Shown: positions 25,298 through 35,935, counted from the first letter of the stretch. The stretch is 64,000 nucleotides of DNA from Limonium bicolor (GCA_023374045.1 CM041776.1:346393636-346457635); one strand, 5' to 3'. Notes: a model not told the origin generated them from the sequence alone. Translations and numbers: made by a program.

Positions 25298-26039
25298 GAT
25301 GTTTCGACATTTGTTTTCCCATACCTATGAGACCAAGAGCACCTGAGCCTATGAGCGAAGGTCGGGAACACCCGGAAAGAGAGTGCCAAGTACTTCGACC
25401 CGGCATGATCCTACTCAAGCAATATTTAGATTTAAATGAACAAATAAACATTGTAAACAAATGTAGAAATTTGGGAGTAGGTCAGGGGGGATTTTATAAT
25501 CCAGGATATAGTAGTGGATCAAAACTTAAATTGTATATGATGTGTATGGGTAAGGATTGGGATCCACAAACTAGGTTGTATAGTGAGGAAAGAAAGGTAG
25601 ATGGGGCACAAATTCCTAGAATACCTGATACTTTCCAAACCTTAGTGACTGAAGCGGTCAGGATTGCACAACAGTTAGAAACCAACCCCATTCCAGACAT
25701 GAGAGCCAATATTTGTATAGCAAACTTCTATGAAAAAGGGGGGAAGCTTGGGTTACACCAGGACCGGGATGAGTCTTTGAATCAATTACCAGGGGGGGGG
25801 TACCAGTCGTATCATTCTCCATAGGTGACAATGCTGAGTTTTTATACGGTGACCAGAAGAGGATGGACATGGCGAAAAAGATTATCTTAAAGTCAGGTGA
25901 CGTGTTGATAATTGGTGGAGAATCGAGACTAGTTTACCATGGGATCAAGAGTATCAAGTTAAACACAGCCCCGTCAACCTTAGTGAACACTACCCATTTA
26001 AAACCTGGACGGTTAAATTTGACATTTAGGCAATATTGA
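25298..26039 (+). CDS. AlkB-like (ALKBH1 type) Fe(II)/2-oxoglutarate dioxygenase domain in a retrotransposon
   Basis: AlkB proteins oxidatively remove methyl groups from nucleic acids using Fe(II) and 2-oxoglutarate. From the ATG at 25327 the frame matches plant ALKBH1-like demethylases through most of its length: LRPGMILLK, GGFYNPGY, WDPQTRLYS, then the iron-binding H-x-D in LGLHQDRDES (His at 25756, Asp at 25762), PVVSFSIGD, EFLYGDQ, the distal His in VYHGIKSI (25938), and the C-terminal R-x5-R that binds 2-oxoglutarate (RLNLTFR, 26010-26030). It ends FRQY-stop at 26037. A nine-G run at 25792-25800 breaks the frame; seven G would match the family spacing. The region reads through without introns, unlike host ALKBH genes, which suggests capture of a spliced transcript. 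Upstream sequence from 25298 is open in the same frame as gag via intron 3. It sits between gag and protease of a Ty3 element; its role there (RNA or cDNA demethylation) is inference. Confidence 0.88.
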
Positions 26040-26134
26040 TGTAATTGTGGAGCTTGTATATGGGAATCGCTGGATTAATGAATGGCATTTTGCTACTTTG
26101 AGTTATTCACTATCTTACAAATTGTTAACCCCAG

Positions 26135-26563
26135 GCTTCGAGTCTAATGGTGGAGCGGTGCTGAATATACTGGACAAGACCGGGGCCAAGGATAAGGGGG
26201 AAGTTATCATGGGAACCTTTATGGTAAATGGCGTAAGTGCATCGATACTGTTCGATTCAGGAGCGTCTCACTCCTTTATATCTTCTGCATCAGCAAGGAA
26301 GTTAGAGACAACCCCTGAACTTCTCTCAGATTTCCTAGTCACATTGCCGACAAAGGAAAGAGTGAGGTGCACGAAACTACACAAGGGGGTACGGATTAAC
26401 ATCACGAATGAAGAGTTTCATGCGGATTTAATTGAAATGGATAATTTAGGGTTCGACATCATCATGGGCATGGATTGGCTACAAAAATACAAGGGACGAC
26501 TGCATTGTGCAGAACACCGATTATTACTGAAGAGCCCGAGAGGCAAAACGGTTTCATACCGCA
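26135..26563 (+). CDS. Ty3 retropepsin-like protease, truncated by the gap
   Basis: This is an aspartic protease of the retropepsin type, which in these elements cleaves the Gag-Pol polyprotein. The frame is open upstream to an ATG at 26047, but the bases just before 26135 look like a pyrimidine-rich splice acceptor (aaccccAG), so the coding exon probably starts at 26135. Visible features are GTFMVNGVSASILFDSGASHSFIS with the catalytic D-S-G-A (Asp at 26254), and the downstream GFDIIMGMDWL that marks plant Ty3 proteases. The frame runs into the run of N at 26564, so the reverse transcriptase part is not visible. Confidence 0.85.
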
Positions 26564-27063
26564 NNNNNNNNNNNNNNNNNNNNNNNNNNNNNNNNNNNNN
26601 NNNNNNNNNNNNNNNNNNNNNNNNNNNNNNNNNNNNNNNNNNNNNNNNNNNNNNNNNNNNNNNNNNNNNNNNNNNNNNNNNNNNNNNNNNNNNNNNNNNN
26701 NNNNNNNNNNNNNNNNNNNNNNNNNNNNNNNNNNNNNNNNNNNNNNNNNNNNNNNNNNNNNNNNNNNNNNNNNNNNNNNNNNNNNNNNNNNNNNNNNNNN
26801 NNNNNNNNNNNNNNNNNNNNNNNNNNNNNNNNNNNNNNNNNNNNNNNNNNNNNNNNNNNNNNNNNNNNNNNNNNNNNNNNNNNNNNNNNNNNNNNNNNNN
26901 NNNNNNNNNNNNNNNNNNNNNNNNNNNNNNNNNNNNNNNNNNNNNNNNNNNNNNNNNNNNNNNNNNNNNNNNNNNNNNNNNNNNNNNNNNNNNNNNNNNN
27001 NNNNNNNNNNNNNNNNNNNNNNNNNNNNNNNNNNNNNNNNNNNNNNNNNNNNNNNNNNNNNNN
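26564..27063. other. Assembly gap, 500 N
   Basis: Exactly 500 undetermined bases, a typical placeholder for a gap of unknown size. On the left a plus-strand Ty3 element is cut inside pol; on the right a minus-strand copia element is cut just after its integrase. Frames running through this interval are artefacts. Confidence 0.98.
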
Positions 27064-29151
27064 CCACAACCGGTATCCCTTTACCCCAGACGCAATCCCC
27101 ATAAATAGAGCCTTTCGCCCTTGGGTCTAATTTTGATTCCTTCACATGGTAGTAAGCCACAGAACCAAACACTCGCAAAGAACTATAATCAGTAGCTGGT
27201 TTTCCAGACCATGCCTCAAGCGGTGTCTTTCCACCAATAGCCGATGACGGTAACCGGTTCACAATATGGCTGCAATATGTTACCGCCTCTGCCCAAAATT
27301 GTCTGCCCAGCCCAGCATTTGACAACATGCACCGAACCTTCTCCAGCAATGTTCGGTTCATTCGCTCTGCCACTCCATTCTGCTGCGGTGTTTCCCTGAC
27401 TGTGAAGTGTCGGACAATTCCCGCGTCTTTGCAAACCTTCAAGAATGGATCACTCTTGTACTCTCCCCCATTATCTGTCCGGAGATACTTGATCCTTGAC
27501 CTGTTTGCGTCTCGACCGTCTTCTTCCATGTTAGGAAGATCCCCATCACTTCATCCTTAGTCTTCATGGCATACACCCAAACCCTTCGAGAAAAATCATC
27601 CACGAAGGTCACATAGTAGCGGTTCCCACCCAAGGAAGGTGTCTTGGCGGGTCCCCAAACGTCAGAATGGACATAATCCAAAATACCCTTCGTATTATGG
27701 ATGGCAGTGCCAAACTTCAATCTCTTTTGCTTCCCGAGAACGCAATGCTCACAAGTTTTTTTACAAGACTTCACACCTTTCAGCAATCCCTGCTTTGCAA
27801 GAATCTGTAAGGATTTCTCTCCAGCATGCCCCAGTCGCATGTGCCACAACTGAGAGTCACCGTTCTCCTTGGGAGCCGACACAACTGCTGCTGTTCCTAC
27901 TACTGTACTCCCCTCGTAGTAATACAGATTACTCCTTCTGGTGCCTTTTATCACCGTCAATGCTCCGAAAACGACCTTTAGAACCCCATCTTTAGCGGCC
28001 CATGAGAATCCTTTCGACTCCAATTGTCCCAGAGAAATGAGATTTTTGGTCAAGTTTGGAACATGCCGAACTTCTCTTAAAACTCTGGTTGATCCTTCAT
28101 GGTTCTTCAACTTGATTGAGCCTATACCAATTGTTTTGCATGGGCTATTGTCTCCCATCAAAACGGTTCCACCCTTTAGTTCTTTGTAATCAAAGAACCA
28201 ATCTCGAATGGGTGACATATGGTAGGTTGCTCCTGAATCCAGAATCCACTCATCCTGGTTAATTTTTGAAGTCGATGCCACCAAAGATAGTCCTGATCCT
28301 TCGCTGTCGTATTCAGCTACACATGCGTCTTGAACAGCCTTGCCTTTCTTCTGTTTTGGACAGTCCTTCTTCCAATGTCCCTTTTCTCGACAAAGGGCGC
28401 ATTCATCTTTGCCGAGCTTGGTTTTCGGTTTTGACCATCCTTTCTTCCCCTTTTTCTGAGCGGAAGAACGATCTCTCATCACTAATGCTTCTGCTGCTTC
28501 ATCAGTACCAGCCCTCTTTTCTTTTCTTCTCAATTCATGGTTGTACAGTGCTGCAGTGACATCCTTCAGAGAGACATCGTCCTTCCCATGGAGTAGAGTT
28601 GTTTCCAGAAACTCATACTCATCAGGAAGAGATCCCAGTAACATTAAGGCCAAGTCTTCATCATTGAATGTTACATCCAAGTTTACCAAATCAGCTACTA
28701 GTTGATTGAAACTGGTGATGTGGTTATTCATTGTGGTCCCCGAAACATAAGAAAAGCGGAATAGCCTTTTCTTCATAAAAAGCTTATTCTGACTGCTCTT
28801 CTTCATGAATTTTTCCTCCAATGCCCTCCACAATTTCCATGCAGATTTTTCTTTAGAGAACGCATATTTTTGTTCTCTCGACAGGCAGGAGCGAATTGTA
28901 CCACAAGCTGCTCGATTCATGGCCTCCCATTCCTTCTCTTGAATGTCTTCCGGTCTTGTCTCTTCAATGGCGATGTCAAGACCTTGCTGAAAGAGAGCGT
29001 CTTGGACTTCGCATTGCCACATGCCGAAATGGCCCGTACCATCAAATGTCTCCACCGAAAACTTAGCATTAGTCATCACCCTTCTTGTCCAAATCGATGA
29101 CGAGGAAGTTGATGACACTGTCTCCGGGGTCTTTAATTTGGGATCCTCCAT
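27064..29151 (-). CDS. Ty1/copia gag-pol polyprotein, 3' part lost in the gap
   Basis: Translation starts at 29151 (MEDPKLKTPE). In order along the protein: the copia gag core (about 28590-29050, DGTGHFGMWQ, ALEEKFMKKS, LLGSLPDEYE), a zinc knuckle (CALCREKGHWKKDC, near 28375), an aspartic protease (EWILDSGATYHMS, near 28225), the GAG-pre-integrase zinc motif (LWHMRLGHAG and CEHCVLGKQ, about 27740-27850), and the integrase core (HSDVWGP, FVDDFSRRVWVY, then RTDNGGEY and PQQNGVAERMNRT, about 27320-27660). The frame shifts by one base near 27497 (just before IKYLRTDN) and again near 27104 at the gap edge. Reverse transcriptase and RNase H are missing. Apart from the two single-base shifts the protein is well preserved, so the element is fairly young. 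Confidence 0.93.
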
Positions 29152-29267
29152 TCTGCTCCAATTTTCATCTAGCAGCGCTACGACGTATCAACTGAACAAA
29201 GGAACGCTTTTCTGATGTGGAAGATCAGCCTAGCTGCAACCACAGAGCATACTAAGACAGAACCTTG

Positions 29268-29279
29268 GCTCTGATACCA
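29268..29279 (-). other. copia primer-binding site
   Basis: The minus strand reads TGGTATCAGAGC, complementary to initiator tRNA-Met, just upstream of the copia gag and next to the LTR end (caaca on the minus strand at 29286-29282). Confidence 0.9.
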
Positions 29280-29281
29280 CT

Positions 29282-29740
29282 TGTTGCGGAAGCGACTGGG
29301 TAAGAGAGTAAATTATTGTACTAGAAAATCACTCCGTACAGGAAAATTCCCAGGTCGTGGTAGGGTCACAATGGTCCCGCTTAAGAACCACTTCCTTAGA
29401 CAGAATTTCCTGACTGTAATTTCTTAGCACAATAAAGCACTACAAAATTACCCACAATAGCTGCTAGATAAAGCTATAAAGAAAACACCGGAACTATAAC
29501 TGATTTTGCTATTACTTCAGAAATAGAGAGAGAAGACAATACAACTTAACTATATAATAAGTTGTTTGTTGAAGGGATGAAGAGAAAGGAGAAGGAACAC
29601 TTCCTTTTATAACAAAAGGAGTGCTCCTTGATTTCCTAATCCACGATGTGGGATGGACTATTTCCACAAAATCTCCTAGCCAAAAGAGGCATATCCCCGG
29701 CTCATCGTTTCCCAACTTTAATTGTGGACTACTCGCACAA
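29282..29740 (-). repeat. 5' LTR of the minus-strand copia element (outer end uncertain)
   Basis: The inner end is fixed by CAACA next to the primer-binding site. On the minus strand the region contains tcccacatcgtgg and a TATA-like ttataaaagg (about 29603-29612), as is common in copia LTR promoters. I could not find an unambiguous TG terminus or target duplication, because the other LTR is lost in the gap, so the outer boundary near 29740 is an estimate. Confidence 0.65.
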
Positions 29741-30239
29741 TTGTACGATAGAGAAATTAGGGATGTCAATATACCTAAACTCATCCGAAAATTAAAAAAC
29801 AGGGTTAAGTTGAAAATTTTGACTTGAAACTTGTTTGAATCGGATTTAGTTGGATAAATGAAACATATATGAGTTGGTATGAAAATATAAAACTAAAATA
29901 AATACTTTATTTATGACTAAACTCAACGTTTATTGATTAATTCAAGAGCGAAATCAATTGTATTTGTTAGTAATTGATGATTATATACTGAGCTTACTTA
30001 TTAATTACTAATATTTAAACATTTTTAATAAAAAAATATATACAACAAGTAGACCGAGTTCGAATTAAACTACTCTAGATTTTGGTTGAAAAAATACAGC
30101 CTATAACAAATTCGGATTAATTTACACTAACTCTCAATATTTTTAGATTGGATTATGGTTAAGCTCAACAACCTCACCCAAAACCCGAGCTTAGCAATGT
30201 ACTATTTGTGAACTGTGCAATAGGCTTTTTAAGTAAATA
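29741..30239. other. AT-rich spacer
   Basis: No gene or clear repeat is visible in this 500-bp stretch between the copia LTR and the next inverted-repeat element. Confidence 0.5.
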
Positions 30240-30575
30240 AATATCGCGATGGGTACATTTGTTCACATGTCAACACTCTATTGGAAAGAAATAAAGAAAA
30301 AAAGAAAAAAGAGAAATTTGTTAACACACACCAGGAGGAGAGAGAGGGGGGAGAGAGAAGTTTTTTTCCAAAAAGTCATAACTTATAAAATATAAGTGCA
30401 AAAATAAAAAAAAATTATACCATTGTTCATCATTTTTCGTGTTCTTCAAAATAAGACCAAACATGAATATGTTTTGTTAATTTTTTTCTTTTTTAATTTT
30501 TTGAATGTGCATATTTTTTAAGATTCATTATGAATCTTAAGTTTAAGAAAAGTGAATCAAAATTTATTAAAAAGT

Positions 30576-32385
30576 AGGGAAAATTGCATTAAATACCACT
30601 AAAAAAAAGAAAGTCACGAAATGCCACTATATTTTCTGAAAAATCCATGAAATGCCACTATAGATGGAAAAAAGTCAAAAATACCCCTACTAGTTAACAA
30701 AGTACTTTTAAAGTTCATAATATGCCCTAAGTGTTAAAAATTAACAACAATTAACAAAAATACAATAAAAATATATAAAAATTATAAAGTTAATAAAATT
30801 TATAAAAATATAAAATTTATAAAAAATATAAGAATTTTAAAAATTATTTTTTTAAAAAAAATTAAAAATTCAAATAAATGAAAATATCATTAAATATTAA
30901 AAAATAAATATTTCCTTTTTTAAAATTTATTCAATACCACAAAAAGAATATTGAGTTCCAAACAAATAATTTATACCAATTTTTCTACCAATATAGTACC
31001 ATAATTTATACCAAATAAGTCCCATAATTTTTATTATACATTTTTTTAATTATTATTTTTGATCAATTTAGATTATTTATTTCTTTAAATTAAATAATTT
31101 TTTTATACTGCTGATAAATTTTATAAACTAGAATTTCTAAATATAATAATTTGTTAGAAATAGAGCGACTGAGAATATATATAACATACAATATTTAATA
31201 GTAAAACTGGTTTAAAATGTAGAATAAAACGTTTTTTAGAATAATAATATGCAACTCATTAGGAGCAAGTAATGATAACCAAAGAAAGAACACGTTGCAT
31301 ATTATTATTCTGAAAACGTTTTATTCTACATTTCAAACAAGTTTTACTATATAATATTGTATGTTATATATATATTCTCAGTCGCTCTATCTCAAATAAA
31401 TTAGAGTAAATTACTCAAAACCCCCTCGAGGATTTAGGATATTACGGTTAACCCCCTTGTGTTTATCATAATTACTGTTAACCACCTCTAGTTTAAGGTA
31501 TCTTTGACTACGAGCCCCCGAACTATAACTTTGTTATCAGGAAGTTAACTACGTGTTGACCTATCAGCTTAATCACATTAATAATGTCAAGCTGGACAAA
31601 AAACACTACTTAATCAGCATTGTTATTTTCCTAAAAATGTCAACATTGCCTCGAAAATGCATCTAAAGTGGGATGAGAGAGAGTTAAGATGATGTTGATT
31701 AAGCAGTTTTGTTGTCCAGACTGGCATTATTAATGTGATTAAGTTGATATATCACACGTAGTTAACTTTCTGATAACAGAGTTATAGTTCGGGGGCTCTT
31801 AGTCAAAGATACCTTAACCTTGAGGTGGTTACCAATAATTATGATAAACACAAGGGGGTTAACTGTAATATCCCAAATCCTCAAGGGGGTTCAGAGTAAT
31901 TTACTCAATAAATTATTATGTTTAAAATTCTAGTTTTCAATTTTATCAGCAATTTTAAAAAATATATTTGATTTAAGAAATAAATAATCTAAATTGATAG
32001 CAAATAACAATTAAATAATGTATGATAAAAATTATGGTACTTATTTGGTATAAATTATTATACTAAATTGGGAGAAAAATTGGTATAAATTATTTGTTTA
32101 GAACTCAATAATCTTTTTATGGTATTGAATAAATTTTTAAAAATTATTTTTTTAAAATTTAATGATATTTTTTTTTAATTTTTAATTTTTTTAAATTTTT
32201 TTATGTTTTGATATTTTTGTTAATTTTTAACACTTAGGGGCATATTGTGAACTTTAAAAGTACTTTGTTAACTAGTAGGGGAATTTTTGTCTTTTTTCTA
32301 TGATAGTGGCATTTCATGGACTTTTTAGAAAATATAGTGGCATTTCATGACTTTCTTTTTTTTAGTGGCATTTCATGAAATTTCC
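30576..32385. mobile_element. Foldback Mutator-like element with 9-bp target duplication
   Basis: The element is flanked by perfect 9-bp direct repeats TTAAAAAGT (30567-30575 and 32386-32394), the hallmark of Mutator-like transposition. It is almost entirely one giant inverted repeat: left arm from agggaaaattgc at 30576 to a centre near 31280, right arm from there to 32385. Landmarks such as gaaatgccacta, tagagcgactgag (31161) and ctcagtcgctcta (31377) pair across the centre. Without the inserted element at 31404-31906 it is about 1.3 kb. It has no coding capacity. Confidence 0.88.
31404..31906. mobile_element. MITE with 9-bp target duplication inside the foldback element
   Basis: 503 bp flanked by perfect 9-bp repeats AATAAATTA (31395-31403 and 31907-31915). 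The inverted termini start gagtaaattactc and continue with paired aaccccct, ggttaaccccctt, tatctttgacta and agcccccgaactataac for roughly 190 bp on each side. This is a non-autonomous Mutator-like MITE. Removing it with one target copy restores the pairing of the surrounding foldback arms. Confidence 0.92.
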
Positions 32386-33922
32386 TTAAAAAGTAAATCA
32401 GAGAGTTGTTTAAAAAGGAATAAAAGGTTTAAAAAAGTGAATCTCATAAAGAGAGATTGTTTAACTAAAGTGATTCTGATTGTTTGACTAGTGTGAATCA
32501 GAGGTTTTAGAAAAGTGAATCAAAGGTTGTTAAAAGTGAATCACAAGTTGTTACAAAGTGAATCAGAGTAATAAGAGTGAATCTCGTAAGCATAGATTAA
32601 GAGGTTTATGAAATGTGAATCATAGGTTTTTATAAAGTGAATCATGCGTTTAAGAAAAATGAATCAAATTTTTTAAGAAAAGTGATTCACGTAAATAGAG
32701 ATTGTTTTAACTAAAGTGAATAAGAGGTTTAAGAAAAGTGAACCAGAGGTTTAAGAAAAGTTAATCAAAGGTTTTTTAAAGGTGAATCAAAGGTTTAAGA
32801 AAAGTGAATATTTTGTTTAATACTAGTAAAAGTTAATCCTACCACAAACTTATGCAAGGGTGGTTTTTAGGGTGTTTGGGGGGAGGTAGGGTGATCTTTT
32901 TGGCATTAGTTCTACACTTTATATTGTCGTCACTAATCGACAGTTTTTTAGGGTTTGTGGTTTAGGGTAAACCCTAAACCCAGCATTGCAAACCATAAAA
33001 AAGGCGTTTTTAGCATTCCTAGGGTGGTTATGAGGGTGTTTGGGGGTAGGGTAATCTTTTTTACATTAGTTCTACACTTTATATTGTCGTAACTGATTCG
33101 ACAGTTTTTTAGGGTTTTGGATTTAATAGAAACCATTAAAATTCCTTCGACGTTTTTAACTTTACTATGGTGGTTTTTAGAGTGTTTGGGGTAAGATTTA
33201 TTTTGTTAATGAATAAGATTCATTTTATAATTAAAGAAGATTCATTTTGCTAATGAATAAGATTCACTTTAAAAATACCTAATATATACTCATTCTAAAA
33301 ATATAAAATTTTAAGTTTACCAAAACATATCCATGATACATCTTGTTCTGAAGAGCACGAAAAATGATGAACAATGCTATAATTTTTTTTATTTTTACAC
33401 TTATATTTTGTTAGTTAACATTTTGAAAAAAAATGTCTCTCTCCTAATTTATTTTTCTCTCCTATACATGGTAGAGGGAGGATTTAAAAAAAAAAAAAAA
33501 AGAAACACGAAGTAGTAGCGCGATTGCACCCGTCTCTGTCATATTTTTCTGTTTTTTTTTCCTCCCATACACATGCTGACACATGGATCACTGTCATATT
33601 ATATACCCTGGTCACTTGCGCCAGGGTCTCCATTTTGATAAATATTCAGTTAATTAACTCTCATATATATAGATTAACTATTATGTTATCTTTTTCGTGT
33701 ATCTTTTTAAATATTGTAGAAAGAGACAATTAAACTTATATATGTACCTGTTTATCTTTTACATAACTTGTCTCTCTTTAAATATTGTTGATAAAGACAA
33801 ATATATTTAAATATTACCGTTTAAACATTTGTTATTTCGATATCTCCTTATAATGTATTCTTATGGCGAGCAAATGGTTATCTCTACATAGGCAATTCCT
33901 CACGCCAATCTATTAATTTCGA

Positions 33923-34450
33923 GAGAAAATTACATCGCCCACCCATGACGTTTGACGAAATTACACAGCCCACCCACGAGGTTTCAAAAATTACTTTGCC
34001 CACCCATGTGGTTTCCATAATTTTACATCCAACAACTTTTCTAATATTTGATCAACTTAAAAGATGGTTAAATGATATCCAAATTTGATGAAACGTACAT
34101 GGACGATGCTCTGGTGTTTATATTTTTGTCAATGCCAAATTCAAAGTTTTTTAAGGTCATATATGACCTGTGGGACCCAATGAAACATGAGACACGTTCA
34201 TCGGGTCCCACAGATATATATGAGCTTAAAAATGTTGGATTTCACATTTTACCAAAATTAACACTTTAATATCGTCCATGTAAAGTTTCATCAAATTTGG
34301 ATATCATTTAACCATCTTTTAAGTTGATCAAATATTAGAAAAGTGGATGTAAAATTATGGAACCACATGGTGGGCAAAGTAATTTTTGAAACCTCGTGGG
34401 TGGGCTGTGTAATTTCGTAAAACGTCATGGGTGGGTGATGTAATTTTCCC
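33923..34450. mobile_element. Foldback MITE, about 530 bp
   Basis: The termini are (g/a)gaaaattacatc reading inward on both strands, followed by paired gcccacccatgacgtttga, acagcccaccca, gaggtttcaaaaattact and tatccaaatttgatgaaac. Each arm is about 190 bp, with roughly 150 bp between. The candidate flanking 9-mers match at only 6 of 9 positions (taatttcga, taaattgta), so the duplication is unproven. The GCCCACCCATGA terminus resembles that of the 12.5 kb GRF element. Confidence 0.85.
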
Positions 34451-35935
34451 TAAATTGTATATATAAAGGAGGAATGGTTCAAGTTACCCCGGAATAGGGT
34501 GCTACTAGAATGTTCTGTTGTTCATTATTCTCCCATAAATATTTCTTCTTCTTTAATTGAAATATCACCGTCATATGTACTATAATATGTTTAACCCCTA
34601 TACATAATACTATCATCAAAAACAAAACAAAAAATCAAATGGGATAGATGTAACGACTTCATTTATACATGTCACTGTCTTTTAATGCATAATTTTCTTA
34701 ATGATAAAGAATGCATGTACTATTAGTTGGAGGCCATACATCTGACGCGTTAAAGATGGAGGTTGACCTGAATGATGAGGTGATGGATATACAAACACAC
34801 ATGACGTGCTTATATAAACGAGAGAGCCATTTATGCATTTGACGACGAATGATTCAAACTGGGATAACATGTGTTAATTGACATTTGCCAGCTAGATGAA
34901 CGAGTGAAGATAATCACATGATTTATGTGCATCAACTTTATGTTGGAGAGAATCAAATTCTCCCACTCAAATGCGAATCCGGACAGGTGGCCAAATGTTG
35001 TTTGCATCCCTCGCGTATAAGGGACTGTTCGAGTATGAAATTAATGCCGTAAAGGGCACATTATTCTGCCTTAAACATAAATCTCGGACGGGACGTTTTG
35101 ACGATTTGGGCGTTTTTTCTCTACGTTTTGCATTTGCTGCTCCTGGAGATTTAACATAAGCTTCCAATTGTTTCAAAAAGAAAGTAGATGATCGGGTTGA
35201 TTCTTTTACCACATTGCCTTTTTTTTTCCAATTTTTATATTGTACACCTACAAGACGAGTGTGTATTTTTCACCATACTGTATTGACGAACAACAAGATG
35301 ACTTACTGAGGTTGTAGCAGCTGCGGGAAAATGAAGAAACAAAGTTGGCTGAAGGAGTAATGAAAAAAATGAGTTTCATCGAGTAACTGCGGGAAAATGA
35401 AGAAGCTGGCTCAAGAAGTGTAATGAAGAAGATGAGTTCTCCGCTCACGCACGAGGAAACGAAGAAACGTCATATCAAGGGTAATTTTGTACATCGACCG
35501 ATTGAGGTGGAAAAAATCTGTCGCTACTCAACGAACGGCCCATTCTGGGACGACTGTTTAATGTGGGCTTTTGGATGACACATTAATGCCACCTTAATGT
35601 TGACTGAATTTGGGCTGCGGGTATCGAACGATACCTAAGAGAAACATTTGAGGAGTGCGGCATTGACTAGTGATCTGGTCCAACCCACCTGTTCCTCTTC
35701 TCTTCTCCTTCATTTCCTCTATCATGCGGCTCTGCTCCCATTTTTTTCTCTTCTTTTCCTTCTTTAATTCCGTAATTCAGCAACATTTTATAACTGATCT
35801 GAGTCTACGTCTAGATATAACACGTGAACCAGAGTGAGATGACAAATGTTGGGCTCTACAATTGGTGTGTCCAGACTTCTATCGGGACATGACACGACTT
35901 AGATCGGTCTAAGCCTGTACACCCGGACCACGCCC
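34451..35935. other. Spacer without recognisable genes
   Basis: No protein family is recognisable in any frame. The block ctgcgggaaaatgaagaa occurs twice (about 35320 and 35387) within a short imperfect duplication. The stretch ends where similarity to copia gag begins (about 35950), with no LTR in front of it. Confidence 0.5.

Larger units (their letters stand above)
18391..26563 (+). mobile_element. Ty3-type LTR retrotransposon carrying an AlkB domain (3' part missing)
   Basis: This is the 5' portion of a large retrotransposon. In order: a presumed 5-base target copy (aaagg), a 5.1 kb LTR, a primer-binding site, gag with phase-consistent introns, an AlkB dioxygenase exon, and a retropepsin that runs into the assembly gap. 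Reverse transcriptase, RNase H, integrase and the 3' LTR are not present in the window. The gag profile and the DSGA retropepsin with downstream GMDWL are typical of plant Ty3/gypsy elements. Two solo LTRs of the same family occur at 37.9-48.5 kb. Confidence 0.88.
30240..33625. mobile_element. Outer inverted-repeat element of a three-level nest
   Basis: The left arm (about 30240-30560) and the right arm (about 33290-33600, reverse complement) share cataacttataaaatataag, ttgttcatcatttttcgtg, caaaacatat and a purine-rich gagagagag stretch. The interior has repeated aagtgaatcaaaggttt units (32390-32830) and two or three copies of a unit with gggtgtttgggg, attagttctacactttatattgtcg and cagttttttagggttt (32860-33190). 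No transposase is recognisable. Related fragments lie at 17896-18395 and 60350-60900. The left arm is interrupted by the foldback element below. Confidence 0.72.

Noticed and set aside
25298..26039. AlkB region as an ordinary host ALKBH1 gene
   Set aside because: It lacks the introns expected of a host gene, lacks the N-terminal and promoter context, and is flanked in frame by gag and protease. A host retrocopy inserted by chance remains possible and is stated as a refuting outcome.
26462..27529. Long frames crossing the N run on both strands
   Set aside because: They only exist because N codons contain no stops. The true coding parts are the Ty3 protease on the left and the copia integrase on the right.
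31161..31389. Separate palindromic element in the 31 kb nest
   Set aside because: The flanking sequences also pair (ataataattt on both sides once the MITE is removed), so this palindrome is just the centre of the larger foldback element.
34971..35212. Overlapping short frames on both strands near 35 kb
   Set aside because: No start context, no similarity to a family that I recognise, and frames of this length are expected by chance.
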